Below, in pieces: positions 9,378 to 18,989 of a DNA stretch of 64,000 bases. The stretch spans positions 13,772,001-13,836,000 of the forward strand of contig JAWQUS010000032.1 in assembly GCA_036365455.1 (NCBI GenBank), given 5' to 3'. The notes under the pieces were generated by a model. That model saw nothing but the letters and a program-made list of their open reading frames with translations. It made no database searches and was not told the DNA's origin. Position 1 is the stretch's first letter. Every line of letters starts with the position of its first letter. Source of the stretch: Macrosoma leucophasiata (lineage: Eukaryota > Arthropoda > Insecta > Lepidoptera > Hedylidae). The position numbers and the translations under genes are program-made.

Positions 9378-10651
9378 GGTTGGGGAAAAAGTCTTTTCGC
9401 ATTATAGTATGTATGAACTTGTGATAAAATCTCTTTGGCTGTAGTATTTGTATCTGGCTGGTTTTGGTATCATTGAAAGTTAACATTTTAAAGAACATAT
9501 TTCCAAATTTAAATTAGGCAAATGTGTGATTTTCATTTGTTTTTCGTATTGTCAAGATGAGTGAATCTAATGAAGAAATTCGATACATTTTAAAATTTTA
9601 CTACAAAAAAGGTAAAAATGCACGCCGCGAAAAAAATTTACGATGTTTATGGACCTAGTGCAGTGTCTGTGAGAGTAGCACATATTTGGTTTAAGCGTTT
9701 TCAATCCGGAAATTTTGATGTCAAAGATGCACCTCGCTCTGGTCGCCCTATTACGGATAAAATGGATGCCATTTTTGAAAAAGTGGAGCAAGATCGACAT
9801 GTCAGTAGTTACGACGTAGCTGAAGAACTGAGAATTGATCACAAAACAGTTTTGGCGCATTTGAAAAAAGCTGGGTAGAAAAAAAAGCTCGATATTTGGG
9901 TACCTCACGAGCTCACTGAAAGAAACCTAATGAACCGTGTACTCATTTGTGATTCTTTATTACGACGTAATGAAACCGAATCATTTTTGAAGAAGCTGAT
10001 AACTGGTGATGAAAAGTGGATCACGTACGACAAGAACGTGCGAAAAAGGTCGTGTTCAAAGGCCGGTCAGGCTTCACAGAATGTGGCGAAACCCGGGTTA
10101 ACTCGCAACAAGGTGATGTTGTGTGTGTGGTGGGATTGGAAGGGCATTATTCATCATGAGCTATTACCACCAGGCAGGACTATCGATTCTGAACTCTACT
10201 GCGAACAACTGATGAGATTAAAGCAAGAAGTTGAGAGAAAGCGGCCGGAATTAATCAACAGAAGGGGTGTGGTGTTTCATCACGATAACGCTAGACCTCA
10301 CACATCTATAGCCACTCAGCAAAAATTAAGAGAGTTTGCCTGGGAGGTGTTATTGCATCCGCCGTATAGTCCTGACCTTGCACCTTCAGATTTCCACCTG
10401 TTTCGGTCTCTTCAGAATTTTTTATGCAATGTTAGGTTAACATCACGAGAGGACTGCCAAATCCACTTGTCGCGGTATTTTGATGAGAAGTCCCAAAATT
10501 TTTATAGAAATGGGATCATGTCCCTACCTACAAGATGGCAAAAGGTTATCGAACAAAATGGTACATACATACTTTAGTTAAATTTAAATAAACTATATTA
10601 AAAAATGTTTTGTATTATCTTAAAAAATGCGAAGAAACTTTTTCCCCAACC
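9378..10651 (+). mobile_element. mariner-family transposon, copy 1 (defective)
   Basis: Imperfect terminal inverted repeats of about 27 bp start GGTTGGGGAAAAAGTCTTTT and end AAACTTTTTCCCCAACC. A TA dinucleotide precedes the left end (9376-9377); the right junction reads ATA, so the duplication is eroded by a base. Length 1274 bp. The same element is present at 26819-28097 in the opposite orientation. Confidence 0.9.
9557..10577 (+). pseudogene. mariner transposase, frameshifted and with a stop
   Basis: The frame opens MSESNEEIRYIL at 9557, identical in layout to the intact copy. About 5 bases are missing near 9622 compared with that copy, which shifts the frame. A TAC-to-TAG change gives a stop at 9876-9878, after the KKAG of the helix-turn-helix region. 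From 9930 the frame continues to the end. The three catalytic aspartates of the DD34D triad are still encoded (TGDEKW, HHDNARPH, PDLAPSD). Two independent lesions and a mutated right junction indicate an older, dead copy, though its terminal repeats could still be recognised in trans. Confidence 0.9.
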
Positions 10652-10708
10652 ATATATATGTATAGATATTTCTGTATAGAAATTATGAAGCGGTTTACGT
10701 CTTGGCGA

Positions 10709-10930
10709 TTAATCTATCTGCCGTCAAATGGTAGTTAGTGTTCAGCACCATCGCGTTCCGGTTAGATGGAATAGTTATTGTCCCGTAATACCTATCACAG
10801 AGACATCATAACAACTAAGGTCTCAGGTGTATCAATACATCTGCATTTAGACCTCTGGTTTTTGTGCAGATGTCTATAGGCTGCAATGTTAAATGCATGC
10901 TAGTTTGCCACACTTTCATTAAATATAAAA
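10709..10930 (+). mobile_element. A-family retroposon, 5'-truncated
   Basis: Begins in the mid-section (CTGCCGTCAAATGGTAG, GTTCAGCACCATCGCGTTCC) and runs to an A-rich end after TGCCACACTTTCATTAAATA. The head is missing. Confidence 0.75.
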
Positions 10931-11625
10931 AACGGACTGCAATTGAAAATTTAATTACCAGGCTTGCATAAACCACAAACAACACGGTCACCGATCAAGG
11001 CTGCACGAGTCTACAGGTGGTAGATAAACGGGAACAAATCCTCTGATTGCTAATTTGTTATTCAATGTGGTTCGAACGGGATACACGTGCAAATTGACAC
11101 GTGGCTTTTTTCTTGATTTGTTTATTATCATTCAATTCTTAAATATATTATGTTCGCACAATAAACCATTATGACCTTAAATTTATTTTGACTTGAATAG
11201 GTTTTTTTATAGCATGAAGGACGTTTAATGTTTACTGTACTCGTTGAGCTTATTTTTTTTACAGCGATACTTTATGGGTTCCTCGTAAAAGGAAAAAACG
11301 AAACCCTCATAGGACCACTTTGCTATCAGTCCGTCCGTCTGTCTGCCTATCTGTGAAGAAGTTTTTTTTCTCAAGAATGCGTGAAGGTAGGTATTAAGCT
11401 GAAATTTATATCAAATTAGCGAATTGTGTACTGACACAAACTATAAATACAATAATAGGTACATAGTTCCATTAAAGTTCTGCTACTGGAGCTCTAACTC
11501 ATCATAAATTCGTGCGTATTTTTTTTTTAAAGTACATGTTTGTATAGTCATTATTCTGGGATCAATACGAGAGGATAGCTCCAAAATTCGTGTCAAGATT
11601 TTTTAAATCAGTGTTAGGTACTCGT
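10931..11625. other. stretch with a K-repeat remnant only
   Basis: The segment 11250-11420 contains the complement of the K (GACA)n tract (GTCCGTCCGTCTGTCTGCC) after GTTCCTCGTAAAAGG. No gene is visible. Confidence 0.5.
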
Positions 11626-11758
11626 CTTTACGATATTCAATAAACTGAAAAGTCTATTATATCGGTTGCCTAACTAGCATAGTTGGTAATAGATGGCGCT
11701 GCTGCTACCATAAAGCAATGCAATAGATGTGAAGGAAAGATTTGACAAATCGGGCAGG

Positions 11759-11832
11759 GCTTCAGTAGCTCAATTGGAAGAGCGGCTGGACTAGATTCCC
11801 AGTAGGTCGCGAGTTCGAGCCTCGCCTGAAGT
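11759..11832 (+). other. tRNA-like domain of B unit 1
   Basis: 74 nt fold as a cloverleaf: acceptor GCTTCAG/CTGAAGT, D stem GCTC/GAGC, T arm GCGAG-TTCGAGC-CTCGC. The anticodon stem GCTGG/CCAGT encloses 9 nt rather than 7, so it is unlikely to be a working tRNA. A-box (TAGCTCAATTGG) and B-box (GAGTTCGAGCC) sequences look usable by RNA polymerase III. Confidence 0.7.
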
Positions 11833-12065
11833 CAATTTTTTCTTTCAATTTTATTTTAAAAATAAAATATATTTCACAAGCATGTGTTAATGCGAAATAA
11901 TATAAAACAATTATTAAGGGTAAAAGCGACTTCTTTACGATATTCAATAAACTGAAAAGTCTATTATATCGGTTGCCTAACTAGCATAGTTGGTAATAGA
12001 TGGCGCTGCTGCTACCATAAAGCAATGCAATAGATGTGAAGGAAAGATTTGACAAATCGGGCAGG

Positions 12066-12139
12066 GCTTCAGTAGCTCAATTGGAAGAGCGGCTGGACTA
12101 GATTCCCAGTAGGTCGCGAGTTCGAGCCTCGCCTGAAGT
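12066..12139 (+). other. tRNA-like domain of B unit 2
   Basis: Identical in sequence to unit 1's 74-nt cloverleaf, including the 9-nt anticodon loop. Confidence 0.7.
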
Positions 12140-12217
12140 CAAATTTTTCTTTCCATTTTTCTTTAAAAATAAAATATATTTCACAAGCATGTGTTAATGC
12201 GAAATAATATAAAACAA

Positions 12218-12284
12218 AGATTAGGTAATGTAGTGGTGGTTACGCCCGCGATCTCCGTCAATAGAGTTCCACCACCAGTAAAGG
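12218..12284 (-). repeat. A-family head fragment
   Basis: GATTAGGTAATGTAGTGGTG through CCACCACCAGTAAA is the complement of the A head. It abuts the B tandem directly; the remainder of this A copy is absent. Confidence 0.75.
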
Positions 12285-12397
12285 TGTAGACCAGGTATAA
12301 TATACCTATATATACTCAGGCCAAAACCGCAGACGTATTCTCACGTGAGACTGCTAGTAAAAAATAATCAGTAGTATGAATAAGCTATTTATATATG

Positions 12398-12875
12398 AAT
12401 CTTCACGCCAGGTCCCTAACGGGGTAGGCTGAGAGTGTAGCGCGCCTGATATCCCGGTCCTGACAAACCTCTCGTGCCTCGTCTACCTTTATCATTCTCT
12501 TCATACATGCACGCCGATTCCTAAGACCTTGGACCGCACCATCAGATAAAACTCGACCTATTTGGTCATGGTAGGTCAGTCTTGTTCTTCCTGTGCCTCT
12601 GCAACCATCCACATTCGCATTGTATATCTGTTTAGTCATTCGCATATTCGACATTCTTTCTATATGCCCGAACCATCGGAGCATGCCTTTTTTTTATTTT
12701 TACACCGATACTATCATTCACACAAAGCCTCGTTCTTACATCTTTATTACGAACGCGATCTGTGAGCGATATGCCGCAGATCTTGCGCGAAGATCTCTCT
12801 CACCGCGTTTAATTTGCTTTCATGCTCTTGTCTGCATACCCAGGTCCCGCTTCCATATAAAAGCGTTGGAGTAAG
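12398..12875 (-). pseudogene. LINE-G 3' end (RTE-like), decayed
   Basis: The minus frame 12684-12403 reads LRWFGHIERMSNMRMTKQIY and ends SAYPVRDLA, matching the C terminus of the reverse transcriptase at 39967-41169. Upstream, recognisable LINE-G sequence extends to about 12875 with frame damage. The copy is 5'-truncated. The LRWFGHIERM block is typical of the region after the RT domain in RTE-like elements. Confidence 0.8.
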
Positions 12876-13340
12876 TGATAAGTTAATTATTTATTCATTA
12901 ATGCGATAATAACACAAACACGGTAACTGAATCGTTCATGAATAAATGTTTATAAGATTTGCACTGTTTTCTTTCCTATGTATGTGTGTGTTTTACATTT
13001 TTATTGGTCAGAGTCTCCTGAAATATTTTTTTATTGTACTGTTATGGAACGAATGGTGAATATGGGACTGAATTATTTGTCTACGGTTAGGTATAAAATC
13101 AATTGTAGTGCGTTTGTCGTGATAAAATTAAGGACGGCTGGACTGATATGCCTATTTTTGGTTTCAAAATATTCGTGGAAGTCCAGGAAGGAAATGACTT
13201 AGGGCCGATTTCAACGTCGTATGTGAAACGCGTTTTACTTTCTTAAGTGTGTTCAATAACACTATTTTGATCGTGATTAAACTAAAATTGGATGCAAATT
13301 TTCTACTCAGTTCTCAGAGCAAAAGGGGAAATCTACCCTT
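12876..13340. other. stretch with an E2 fragment
   Basis: About 13128-13200 is an E2-like minus fragment (GACGGCTGGACTGATATGCC, GAAGTCCAGGAAGG). Otherwise nothing supported. Confidence 0.45.
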
Positions 13341-13502
13341 AAATCTATACAAATAAATAAAATTGGAGTGTCTGTTTGTAATATTAAAATAACAGCTTTT
13401 TACTAAATGCATATGTATGTATACACGGTACACATACCAAAACAACATTTTTTACGATTTTTGTCTGTCTGTTTGGCGGGGCTAATCTTGGGAACGGCTG
13501 GA

Positions 13503-14160
13503 CCGATTTTGACGGGACTTTCACTCGCAGATAGCTGATGTGACAAGGAGTAACTTAGGCTACTTTTATTGCCATACATCCATACAAACATACATACCTA
13601 CACACAAATAAGTAGATTGGAGTGTATCCGACTTTGACGAGACTTCCACGGGTAGGTATCTGATGTAATAAGGAGTAACTTAGGCTACTTTTATCTCCAT
13701 TCATCCATACATACATACATACCTACATACAATTAAGTAGAATTGGATTGTATCCGACTTTGACGGGACTTCCACGGGTGCGTAGCTGATGTAATAAGGA
13801 GTAACTTAGGCTATTTTTATCTCCATACATCCATACATACATACATAGCTACATACAAATAAGTAGAATTGGAGTGTATCCGACTTTGACGGGACTTCCA
13901 CGGGTAGGTAGCTGATGTAATAAGGAGTAACTTAGGCTACTTTTATCTCCATACATCCATACATACATACATACCTACATACAAATAAGTAGAATTGGAG
14001 TGTATCCGACTTTGACGGGACTTCCACGGGTAGGTAGCTGATGTAATAAGGAGTAACTTAGGCTACTTTTATCTCCATACATCCATACATACATACATAC
14101 CTACGTACTTGAGTGTCTCCGATTTTGACGGGACTTTCACTAGCAGATAGCTGATGTAAT
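13503..14160. repeat. 126-bp minisatellite inside an E copy
   Basis: CCGA(C/T)TTTGACGGGACTT occurs at about 13503, 13628, 13754, 13880, 14006 and 14119: spacings 125, 126, 126, 126 and 113 bp. Each unit also holds CTGATGTAATAAGGAGTAAC, a CATACATACATACATACCT run and a short AATTGGAGTGTAT. Inner units are nearly identical. Confidence 0.9.
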
Positions 14161-14190
14161 AAGGAGTAAGTAACGTAGGCTACTTTTATA

Positions 14191-14273
14191 CTAGCTGCGC
14201 CCACGACTTCGTCCGGGTAGATACTGAACAATCATATTTTTTCTCACGGGGACGAAGTCGCGGGCACAGCTAG
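14191..14273. repeat. E-family head hairpin
   Basis: CTAGCTGCGCCCACGACTTC and GAAGTCGCGGGCACAGCTAG are near-perfect complements of about 24 nt around a loop of about 34 nt. The same hairpin heads the copies at 18446 and 9070, with weaker versions at 28525 and 29715. Confidence 0.75.
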
Positions 14274-14479
14274 TTAAAAATAAAAACAATGAATAGGGCA
14301 GTTTAATTTTTCAATTACATAGACTACCTACTCGTACCTGTCATATATTTGACGACTGTACCATCTTTCAGATTAAAAAAAACAAATATTTACGCCTTGA
14401 ATTTGACGTGATAATGTATTCCCAATATTCCCATACACTAAGCCTGGGTTGCACCAAGATATTTGTTAAAGTTAAAGTT

Positions 14480-14849
14480 GTTTTATATTATTTCGCATTA
14501 ACACATGCTTGTGAAATATATTTTATTTTAAAGAAAAATGGAAAGAAAAATTTGACTTCAGGTGAGACTCGAACTCGATAATATAAAACAATTATTAAGG
14601 GTAAAAGCGACTTCTTTACGATATTCAATAAACTGCAAAGAGTATTATATCGGTTGCCTAACTAGCATAGTTGGTAATAGATGGCGCTGCTGCTACCATA
14701 AAGCAATGCAATAAATGTGAAGGAAAGATTTGACAAATCGGGCAGGGCTTCAGTAGCTCAATTGGAAGAGCGGCTGGACTAGATTCCCAGTAGGCCGCGA
14801 GTTCGAGTCTCACCTGAAGTCAAATTTTTCTTTCCATTTTTCTTTAAAA
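14480..14849 (+). mobile_element. B-family foldback insertion with 13-bp TSD
   Basis: A short inverted B segment (about 14485-14579) is joined head-on to a plus-strand B unit. The whole piece is flanked by TAAAGTTAAAGTT (14467-14479 and 14850-14862), so it inserted as one event. The inverted arm carries the same rare change (GAGTCTCACCTGAAG rather than CTCGCCTGAAG) as the plus unit, so both arms derive from one molecule. Confidence 0.85.
14747..14820 (+). other. tRNA-like domain of the foldback B copy
   Basis: Same 74-nt cloverleaf with GGCCGC in place of GGTCGC before the T arm and CTCACC in the T stem/acceptor junction, which weakens the T stem. Confidence 0.65.
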
Positions 14850-14967
14850 TAAAGTTAAAGTTATTGTAACATTTCACATCCTTGTCTAACCTTAACAGAT
14901 TTATATAGGTTAGAGAAGGATGTGAAATATTACAATAACTTTAACCTTAACAAATATCTTGGGTTTG

Positions 14968-15905
14968 CCGTTGTTGGTTTTGCCGCCGTTTGCCGGGTCA
15001 CCTAGAACTACTATAATTACTTGTTACTCAGTACTTTCTACTAAGTTACGGTAATTTAGGTTCAATATTCAAGTTTTTTTTTTTAATTTTTTATTTTTTA
15101 TTTAATGGCATCGCTATTACGCATATTGCCAGTGTCAAGTAAAACGATACTTCGTATTTATCCAAGCGGCGTAAAAGTCAGCATAATATAGTCATCAAGT
15201 ATGATAGGTAAGTATCAAATATAATATGTCAGTCAAGTGAGTTACAGTCAAGTAAAGTCAAGTTATTCGAGTAAAGCGATGGCTACTTTACCAGAACATT
15301 ACATAGAAGGTTTGGAGGCAACCTAAAAGGTCGTGTTTTCGCACTGTTATTCTATTTCACTATACACGGGCACTGTAATTAACCTATATCAAACAAAATG
15401 CCACCAATTTTATTCAATATAACTTAAAAATACACCAAGAAAATTAAATAAAATAAGAGCACCATACGCCTCTTTCAAGGTTCCCGCCAAAACTCCAATA
15501 TACGGGTTGGAATATATGTTTTATTACGATTAAAAAGTATTGCTTTGTCTGTGACGTACTGGTATTACGCCTCAGTTTTGTTAGGAGTAAGATACTCCTA
15601 TATAGCTCATATTTTCCTGGTACAAAATGTTTCCTTATTGAATTTTGGTAACAAAAAACAATGTCATTATCGCTATCTATTCAATGTAGGTATGTAAGCA
15701 TGTCACTTCGGTGTCATCTCTGCCACTAGGTCATGTTACGTGTCAAAGTGATACTTTGCAAAAAAATAGATCGCACATCTGACAAAACAGTTATCCGTGG
15801 GTTCTGTACTTACGTAAAGTAACTTGCTAGAGTGTTACTCAAGGCTCTATTTTTTATGCAATGAAGGTGACATACAAGCATACTGTTCACAATGTCATTA
15901 ATGTT
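14968..15905. other. stretch without recognised feature
   Basis: AT-rich, with GTCAAGT-rich sequence at 15130-15270. No supported gene or repeat match. Confidence 0.5.
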
Positions 15906-15907
15906 AA

Positions 15908-16088
15908 GTCATGATATCCTCAGCCTCCCTCAGCGAGTTTCCCCGCGTACCACAATCCCCATTTAGGACCACGCCCCCGACGCTTCGCGGGCAGATAGGC
16001 CCGGTGTACGAGGATTCGCCTCAATCCCCGAACCATTTCCCCCCCCTAATTTGCCTTCGCGCCGAGGGAGGAATGATGAAGATTAGTA
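15908..16088. repeat. GC-rich fragment shared with 43066-43140
   Basis: CGACGCTTCGCGGGCAGATA here corresponds, inverted, to TATCTGCTCCCGAAGCGTCG at about 43110. Both pieces are short and of unknown origin. Confidence 0.5.
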
Positions 16089-16089
16089 G

Positions 16090-16316
16090 TAGTTAAGTGA
16101 TGACTGCAGCCTATAGACACTTACATAAAGACCAGAGGTCATAATGCAGATACGTTGCCATCCCTGAGACCTTAGTTATAGTTATCACGGGGCCATACAT
16201 TACCATTTAACTGGAACACGATAGTGCTGAACTCTACCATTTAGCGGCAGATAGATTAGGTAATACGGTGGTGCCTACGCCCGCGAGCTCCGTCACTGGA
16301 GCTATACCACCAGTAA
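16090..16316 (-). mobile_element. A-family retroposon, 3'-truncated
   Basis: Runs from GTTAAGTGATGACTGCAGCC to the head complement CTATACCACCAGTAAAA; the poly(A) end is missing. Confidence 0.8.
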
Positions 16317-16567
16317 AACCCTCTAATATCTTTGATACCTACCAACGATAAAATAATGAACTTGAGCTAATTTTTGCTCAAGGAACTCCAAAAATATATA
16401 TATCTGCGTGGGTTTGTCATTTGAATTGAATATTGTGGAATACCGAGATAAGTAATTATGTATGAGTTGTTATGAATCATGCTATTCACGACGTTTGAAA
16501 ATCAGTCAGTGGATTCGATATAATTAAGTAGGTACAGAGACATAACTAAGGTCTCAGGGGTGGCAAG

Positions 16568-17369
16568 TAGGGATGTCACCTCTCCCGGAATTCCGGGAGT
16601 CTCCCGGATTCGAGCTCTGAAAATTAAAATCTCCCGTCTCCCGGTAGGAATTTAAAATATACTAAATTCTCCCGGAAAAACAATTTGTTCAAAAGTAATG
16701 ATACGCGATTTCGAAATGGTTAAGAGCGGCGTAAATTCTCGGCAGCATTATTGCCTTCTCGCCACTGATGCCACACAGCTAAGCCAGTTTCGTATGAAGT
16801 GATTTGCGTACCTATTTTATTTTATTGTCTCTTTCTGAGCGTGAGAGATTGCGTCGCCTTTGTCTCACTTTGTCTGCTGGTGGTAGAGCTCCAGTGACGG
16901 AGCTCGCGGGCGTAGGCACCACCGCATTACCTAATATACTTGCCGCTAAATGGTAGTGTTCAGCACTATCGTGTTCCGGTCAGGTGGTAATGTACGGCCC
17001 TGTAATTTCCGGCACAGTGGCATAACACCTTAGGCCTCAGGAGTGGTAACGCACCTGCATTTTGACCTTGGTCTTTGTGTGGGTGTCTATAGGCTGCAGT
17101 CATCACTTAACATCAATGTGAACTGCATGCTTGTTTGTAACTTCCATAACATAAAAAAAAAAAAACTCATTTTCGTTCCTCATTTGTTTGTTATAAGTTT
17201 AATTCGTTTGCTTATTAGTCTGTATCTAACAGCAATCCATGCACTTGTGTCGTATTTTGATTAAATACAATTATTTCTATGTTGTTATTAATTCAAAATA
17301 AAGTAAAAAGTGATTATATTCAAGGTTTTTTTTCTCCCGGATTTAGACAGCTAAGAGGTGGTAACCCTA
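16568..17369. mobile_element. M6: hAT-like non-autonomous element with CTCCCGG repeats
   Basis: Ends TAGGGATGTCACCTCT and (complemented) TAGGGTTACCACCTCT. The flanks GTGGCAAG (16560-16567) and ATGGCAAG (17370-17377) are an 8-bp TSD with one mismatch. Multiple subterminal CTCCCGG motifs near the left end and one near the right resemble transposase-binding subterminal repeats of hAT elements. It carries a whole A copy inside. Confidence 0.8.
16876..17165 (+). mobile_element. A-family retroposon nested in M6
   Basis: Full length, close to the copy at 8385-8674, with a poly(A) tail. It gives a three-layer order: old A, then M6, then young A. Confidence 0.9.
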
Positions 17370-17490
17370 ATGGCAAGGCATGTGCATTTTGACCTCTGGT
17401 TTTAACGTAGATGTCTATAGGCTGCAGTCATCACTTAACATCAATGTGAGCTGCACGCTTGTTCGCCCACCTTCCTGACATACAAAAAAA

Positions 17491-18045
17491 TCACAGAAAT
17501 CATGTTTTTCTTTTTCTCATCACAATGGCTGCTTCCCTAGTATTGTTGGCATTAACCGCAGAGCCCGCAGATGAATCACTAATCACGAATTCATCTCGCA
17601 CAACCCCTCTGCCTACTGCTTCGAGGTAAGAACGTGATTATCCGTTAAAATATTTTTATCCATTTTAAAAGTCCACGACCCTTAGACCGGTCATATACCC
17701 TTTAGAGGTCACGACCCAAAGTTTGAAGAACATTCATCTGCATAATTTTATTTACCAGTAACGCAAATGTTTAAAAAGGACTTCGATTCGCCATTTTTAT
17801 AGTACTGCGGTACGCGATTTATGGATCCAAAAATAATATATTAAAATTTATACGTTATCTATCCAGTTACTAAGTAAATACGGAGCTTTTGAGTCCTTAA
17901 AATGAACAACATATTATTATGTGATATGAGTGTAATATTTTTAATGATAAATACAAATGAAACACTGTAGCGCTGGTCCGAGGGAGGGGATGAGATTCGC
18001 TGAATGGAGACGACTTGCAGAATGATAACATACAGGTACTTATAA
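17491..18045. other. stretch without recognised feature
   Basis: No supported gene. Overlapping open frames at 17859-18269 are of repeat origin or chance. Confidence 0.45.
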
Positions 18046-18195
18046 ATAAATAAATTACGCTTACACTCACGGCCCCACAGTAAGTATAAACCTGTGTCGT
18101 GGGTACCGTTGTACACATACAATATATACACAAACACCCAGACCCGAAACAAATATCTGTAGGCCATACAAATATTTGTCCCGGTGCGGGGATTT
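18046..18195 (-). mobile_element. D-family SINE, 5'-truncated
   Basis: Tail near 18046, then the complement of ACCTGTGTCG.. and TTTCGGGTCTGGGTGTTTGT, stopping at CGGTGCGGGGATT before the tRNA-like B box. Confidence 0.75.
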
Positions 18196-18380
18196 GTTTG
18201 TTCGAACGTGCTAATCTCAGGAACTACTGGTCCGATTAAAAATGTTTTGTTCAGTGTTAAATAGCCCATTTATCGAGGAAGGCTATAGGCTATATATCAT
18301 TGAAATATTTTTTCAATCGGACCCGTAGTTCCTGAGATTAGCGCGTTCAAGCAAGCAAACAAACAAACTAACTCTACAGC
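18196..18380. mobile_element. foldback of an RTE-like 3' end
   Basis: GCTAATCTCAGGAACTACTG and the inverted TAGTTCCTGAGATTAGCG face each other about 90 bp apart. The right arm continues into the (AAAC)n and CAGCTTTATAATATTAAG tail usual for RTE-like 3' ends. Confidence 0.65.
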
Positions 18381-18443
18381 TTTATAATATTAAGTATAAA
18401 AGTAAAGATTTTCACCTGCAAAGGTTTTATGTCCATTTATTAT

Positions 18444-18858
18444 GTACTAGCTGTGCCCGCGACTTCGTCCACGTGAGAAAAAATATGATTGTTCAGTATC
18501 TACCCGGACGAAGTCGTGGGCGCAGCTAATATAAAAGTAGCTTAAGTTACTCTTTATTACATCAGCTATCTGCCAGTGAAAGTCCCGTCGAAGTCGGAGA
18601 TACTCAAATTCTACTTATTTGTGTGTAGGTATGTATGTATGTATGGAGATAAAAGCAGCCTAACATACTCCTTATTACATCAGCTACCTACCCGTGGAAG
18701 TCCCGTCAAAGTCGGATACATTCGAATTCCTCTTATTTGTATGTAGGTATGTATGTATGTAGATAAAAGTAGCCTAAGTTACTCCTTATCACAACAGCTA
18801 TCGGCCAGTGAAAGCCAGTCAAAATCGGTCCAGCCGTTCCCAAGATTAATCCCGCCAA

Positions 18859-18889
<31 letters not shown>

Positions 18890-18985
18890 AAAATTGTAAA
18901 AAATGTTGTTTTGGTATTTTGGTAAGCGGTTATTTTAATATTACAAACAGACACTACAATTATATTTATTTGTATAGAGTATAGA
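18444..18985 (+). mobile_element. E-family retroposon with extra internal units
   Basis: Head CTAGCTGTGCCCGCGACTTC with partner GAAGTCGTGGGCGCAGCTAA, internal GTCCCGTC(A/G)AAGTCGG segment repeated about three times at 110-125 bp spacing, then (GACA)n, ATTTTAATATTACAAACAGA and the ATTTGTATAG tail. Confidence 0.8.
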
Positions 18986-18989
18986 TGTA

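Larger units (their letters stand above)
11626..12213 (+). mobile_element. tandem pair of B-family units, 307-bp period
   Basis: CTTTACGATATTCAATAAAC begins at 11626 and again at 11933. Each unit carries the GGTTGCCTAACTAGCATAG and AGATGGCGCTGCTGC linker, a tRNA-like cloverleaf and the CACAAGCATGTGTTAATGCG end. Units are nearly identical, so the tandem is young or homogenised. The same end-linker-next-unit junction at 60005-60376 shows that tandem arrangement is a family property. Confidence 0.9.
13343..14273 (-). mobile_element. E-family retroposon with expanded internal repeats
   Basis: Minus orientation: hairpin head at 14191-14273, internal region expanded as a tandem array, then the (GACA)n, TTACAAACAGACACTCC and AATTTTATTTATTTGTATAG tail at 13343. 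At about 930 bp it is over three times the length of the copy at 29714-30006, entirely because of the array. Confidence 0.8.
14449..14967. mobile_element. M5 palindromic MITE interrupted by a B foldback
   Basis: Left end TAAGCCTGGGTTGCACCAAG; the arms face as TTTCACATCCTTGTCTAACC and AGAGAAGGATGTGAAATATT. It is split at 14480-14849. Copies at 24966-25150 and 62949-63056 show the uninterrupted ends (..GTGGTGCAACCCAGGCTTA). Confidence 0.75.
16530..17490 (+). mobile_element. A-family host, split by a hAT-like element
   Basis: GACATAACTAAGGTCTCAGG leads to 16567, and the copy resumes at 17370 with ATGGCAAGGCATGTGCATTT through GGCTGCAGTCATCACTTAAC to an A-rich tail at about 17488. The head is missing. 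Confidence 0.75.

Noticed and set aside
11759..11832. B cloverleaf as a working tRNA gene
   Set aside because: The anticodon loop has 9 nt, the copies are part of a dispersed repeat, and no isotype fits.
13503..14160. CRISPR-like array
   Set aside because: Repeats of 126 bp with no distinct spacers, eukaryotic setting and retroposon origin make it a minisatellite.
16568..17369. Two adjacent A copies as a simple tandem
   Set aside because: The outer fragments are separated by an element with its own ends and 8-bp TSD; the inner A copy is nested.
17859..18269. 136-residue minus frame as a gene
   Set aside because: Much of it overlaps a D SINE and an RTE-like foldback.
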